Assembly (NCBI GenBank): GCA_020636475.1
Contig: JACJXU010000014.1
Span: 1 to 43,353, forward strand
Length of the DNA: 43,353 nt
Source of the DNA: Chitinophagales bacterium
GTDB lineage: Bacteria; Bacteroidota; Bacteroidia; Chitinophagales; UBA2359
Direction: 5' to 3'
In this document: positions 41,316-43,353 of the stretch, one piece after another
How the letters are laid out: every line of letters starts with the position of its first letter
Position numbering within the stretch: the stretch's first letter is position 1
Translations under genes and position numbers: made by a program
Notes under the pieces: generated by a model
Seen by the model: only the letters and a program-made list of their open reading frames with translations
The model's database searches: none
Told to the model about the DNA's origin: nothing

Positions 41316-43097
41316 CTAATACAATAAGCTCAATTGAAATTTTTGGATAAAATCGCTAAAAGCAGGATTTTCCTCTTTCATTACTTCCATTTTCTCGTAG
41401 GGAGTAAAGGGAATTTTTTCGTTTGTATTAATCAAAGATTTATCAATTTGTACGTCAAACAGATAAGCATTGTAACCTTCGGCACTTAGTTGTGCTATAA
41501 AACTTGCTACTTCCTCTCTTATTTGCACTTGTTTTAAAGTAGAATCCACTACTGTAACAATAGTTTTCTCTTCGAGTTCGAGGGTAATTTCTTGGCAGGT
41601 GCTTTTTACGGCTTGCGATTCGATTTTCGCTACAAATTTTGCCCACAATTTTTCTAAAGAGGACTTATCCAAACGCTTATTTTCCTTTGTTTCATTGTTT
41701 TTATTGGCTAAAATAGCGTCCATCGAAAGATTGAGGCGCAAGGTTTTTCCCGAAGTGGTGGGTTCTGTTTCTTCGGCTTTTTGGGCAAATGTCTCCGTCT
41801 CCACTTGCTCGTTTGTTGCTACATTTTCGGTAATAGTTGGTACTTTTTGCGGTGCTAAAACTGTATTTTCTTTTTCCTTCTGCAGTGGCACATACGAAGT
41901 TTGATACTGCTGCACACTCGGCTCGTTCACTACCGCATTAGGTGGATTTTTTTTTTCGACTGTATTTTCCGGTGAAGAAATGTTCAATTTTTCTACTTTA
42001 ATAATTTGGTGCAAATGTGCTAATTTCACCAATGCCAACTCTACCAAAAGTTGTTTGTTGGTGGCTTGTTTGTATTGTAGGGCGCAATCGTTGGCAATAG
42101 ACATAGCGGAAATAACGAAAGCGTTAGGACAAATTGCCGCTTGGCTGTAATATCGCTGCAACACTTCTTCGGTATGCTGAATTAGGGCAAAAGTGGCGGG
42201 ATTTTTTGCGAAAAGCAAATTCCTGAAATGCTGCGCTAAGCCATCAATAAAATCTTCCGGCTCAAAACCGGCTAAAATTATTTCATTTAAATACAAAAGT
42301 GCTTGCGTAGTATCTTGCGCCAGCAAAGCCTCCGTAGTATTGAAAAAATAATCGTAATCCAATACATTCAAATTCTGTAGCACTGCCTGAAAAGTAATGC
42401 TACCTTGGGTGTATCCGGCTATTCTATCGAAAATAGATAAGGCATCGCGCAAGCCACCATCTGCTTTTTCGGCAATAAGATGTAGCGCGCGCTCATCGGC
42501 TTGTAAGCCTTCTATGGTGCATATTTTTTTGAGGTGCTGTACCATTGCCGGAATTTGGATACGGCTAAAATCGAATACCTGGCAGCGCGAAATAATGGTG
42601 GGCAACACTTTGTGTTTTTCGGTGGTTGCCAAAATGAATACGGCGTAAGAAGGCGGTTCTTCCAATGTTTTGAGAAAAGCATTGAAAGCTGCCGTAGAAA
42701 GCATGTGTACTTCGTCGATGATATATACTTTGTATTTGCCTTGTTGCGGCGCAAAACGCACTTGTTCTATCAGCGAGCGAATTCCTTCTACGGTATTGTT
42801 GGAGGCGGCATCTAACTCAAAAATATTGAAAGAGGCAGCATTTTGAAATGAAGTACACGAATCGCAAGTACCGCAGGCTTCCATATCAGCCGTAGGGTTA
42901 TAGCAATTAAGCGTTTTTGCCAAAATACGCGCGCAAGTAGTTTTGCCCACGCCGCGCGGTCCGTTAAACAAGTACGACTGTGCGATATGTCCGTTGCGCA
43001 AAGCATTTTTCAAAGTAGTGGTAATATGTTCTTGACCCACTACATCTATAAATTGCAAAGGACGATATTTTCTTGCGGAAACTAAATAATTGCTCAT
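41316..43097 (-). CDS. dnaX: DNA polymerase III subunit gamma/tau
   Basis: A 593-residue clamp-loader ATPase. Walker A is GPRGVGKTTCARILAKTL, the zinc cysteines are in CYNPTADMEACGTCDSC, Walker B/DExx is VYIIDEVHMLSTAAFNAF, with LEEPPSYAVFILATTEKHKV and GGLRDALSIFDR. Domain III ends near residue 365. A Pro/Thr/Glu-rich linker and the tau-specific C-terminal region follow. Codons 381-384 (GAA AAA AAA AAT) contain a run of ten A. A one-base slip in either direction meets a stop within eight codons, which would give a gamma-like product of about 386-388 residues. prfB lies upstream on the same strand. A TAAATTTG promoter element is 17 bases before the ATG. Confidence 0.97.
   Translation of the reverse strand: MSNYLVSARKYRPLQFIDVVGQEHITTTLKNALRNGHIAQSYLFNGPRGVGKTTCARILAKTLNCYNPTADMEACGTCDSCTSFQNAASFNIFELDAASNNTVEGIRSLIEQVRFAPQQGKYKVYIIDEVHMLSTAAFNAFLKTLEEPPSYAVFILATTEKHKVLPTIISRCQVFDFSRIQIPAMVQHLKKICTIEGLQADERALHLIAEKADGGLRDALSIFDRIAGYTQGSITFQAVLQNLNVLDYDYFFNTTEALLAQDTTQALLYLNEIILAGFEPEDFIDGLAQHFRNLLFAKNPATFALIQHTEEVLQRYYSQAAICPNAFVISAMSIANDCALQYKQATNKQLLVELALVKLAHLHQIIKVEKLNISSPENTVEKKNPPNAVVNEPSVQQYQTSYVPLQKEKENTVLAPQKVPTITENVATNEQVETETFAQKAEETEPTTSGKTLRLNLSMDAILANKNNETKENKRLDKSSLEKLWAKFVAKIESQAVKSTCQEITLELEEKTIVTVVDSTLKQVQIREEVASFIAQLSAEGYNAYLFDVQIDKSLINTNEKIPFTPYEKMEVMKEENPAFSDFIQKFQLSLLY
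41947..41956 (-). other. A10 run in dnaX, candidate slippage or frameshift site
   Basis: Ten consecutive A on the coding strand follow a G, at codons 381-384, just past domain III. Reading with one extra A gives K-S-T then TAA; reading with one A fewer gives I-H-L-M-R then TAG. Both alternative frames therefore end at once. This is the arrangement that produces gamma in dnaX genes using transcriptional slippage or -1 frameshifting. Confidence 0.5.
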
Positions 43098-43113
43098 AAT
43101 CTTTATGTACCAA

Positions 43114-43121
43114 CAAATTTA
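43114..43121 (-). promoter_or_regulatory. -7 promoter element for dnaX
   Basis: Minus-strand TAAATTTG followed by TTGG matches the Bacteroidota -7 element, 17 bases before the dnaX ATG at 43097. No clear -33 TTG was found. Confidence 0.4.
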
Positions 43122-43169
43122 ATGTTTTTTTCCTAAAAGTCGGCTAAATGTTTTCAGCTTGTTGATAGC

Positions 43170-43353
43170 TTAGTCTTCAGTCATTTGAGCAGCGTTGTGC
43201 TGCAAGTAGGCTTTTATAAATGGCTCCAAGCCACCGTTTAGCACTTCGTCGGTATTGCCTGTTTGGTAATTGGTTCGATGGTCTTTTACGCGGCGGTCGT
43301 CCAATACATACGAGCGAATTTGCGAACCCCATTCTATTTTGCGCTTGTCGCCT
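43170..43353 (-). CDS. prfB: Peptide chain release factor 2, C-terminal 60 residues (5' part beyond window)
   Basis: The minus strand is open from the right edge to a TAA at 43172-43170 and reads [53 protein letters not shown]. This is the conserved RF2 C-terminus ([11 protein letters not shown] and VKDHRTN are invariant in bacterial release factors of this class). The catalytic GGQ region and any programmed frameshift of the 5' end lie outside the window, so they cannot be checked. dnaX follows 72 bases downstream. Confidence 0.95.
   Translation of the reverse strand, partial: GDKRKIEWGSQIRSYVLDDRRVKDHRTNYQTGNTDEVLNGGLEPFIKAYLQHNAAQMTED

Noticed and set aside
1..43353. CRISPR arrays, tRNA and rRNA genes, integrases, prophage genes
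   Set aside because: No regular repeat-spacer pattern, no cloverleaf or rRNA sequence recognised in any intergenic gap, and no integrase, transposase or phage structural proteins among the reading frames.

Overview
The window comes from a member of the Bacteroidota, probably a free-living gliding or surface-associated one. The evidence is the gliding/type IX secretion (T9SS) genes (a PorW/SprE-like fragment, GldD, GldE), two large secreted proteins with T9SS C-terminal sorting domains, lipoproteins with Bacteroidota-style lipoboxes, and several matches to the Bacteroidota -7 promoter element TAnnTTTG. No rRNA, tRNA or CRISPR array was recognised. Most of the window is dense, ordinary chromosome.

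Layout. 2-1337 (+): the 3' end of a PorW/SprE-like lipoprotein gene and a SanA/YdcF-like membrane protein. 1345-5101 (-): a clearly AT-richer block with two separate adenine methyltransferases and a FokI-like type IIS restriction endonuclease. 5172-10232 (-): outer-membrane beta-barrel, gldD, gldE, ssb, mutY and a conserved hypothetical gene. 10384-12980 (+): O-antigen ligase-like protein, ruvC, trmN6-type tRNA methyltransferase. 12981-13776: 0.8 kb without a convincing gene, holding a 559-bp element with 25-bp terminal inverted repeats. 13773-18002: two divergent secreted-protein genes, one made of about 36-residue repeats and one a 930-residue T9SS cargo. They share an intergenic region with three direct repeats at exact 21-bp spacing that fit a LytTR operator. 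18107-25537: murF, a glycosyltransferase and a T9SS subtilisin (-), an MltD-like transglycosylase and gatA (+), closed by a strong terminator.

25626-32152 (-): di-haem cytochrome c peroxidase, phosphopantetheinyl transferase, a small lipoprotein, gpsA, a PlsB/PlsC-type acyltransferase, a small secreted protein and a Nudix hydrolase. 32343-36932 (+): an operon of mmsA, a class III aminotransferase and an NCS1 transporter, consistent with using beta-amino acids from pyrimidine breakdown. 36967-43353 (-): a 2-oxoacid dehydrogenase E2, an M16 peptidase, dnaX and the 3' end of prfB.

The most notable items are the FokI-like system with unfused methyltransferases, altered DNA-contact residues and Glu in place of the first catalytic Asp; the LytTR-like triple operator between two uncharacterised secreted-protein genes; an A10 run in dnaX where a one-base slip in either direction gives a gamma-like product; the inverted-repeat element whose end supplies the stop codon of the repeat protein; and a roughly 100-residue extracytoplasmic insertion in the NCS1 transporter. 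I did not find a wholly unknown multi-gene system; the closest candidates are the divergent secreted pair with its operator and the unusual restriction system.
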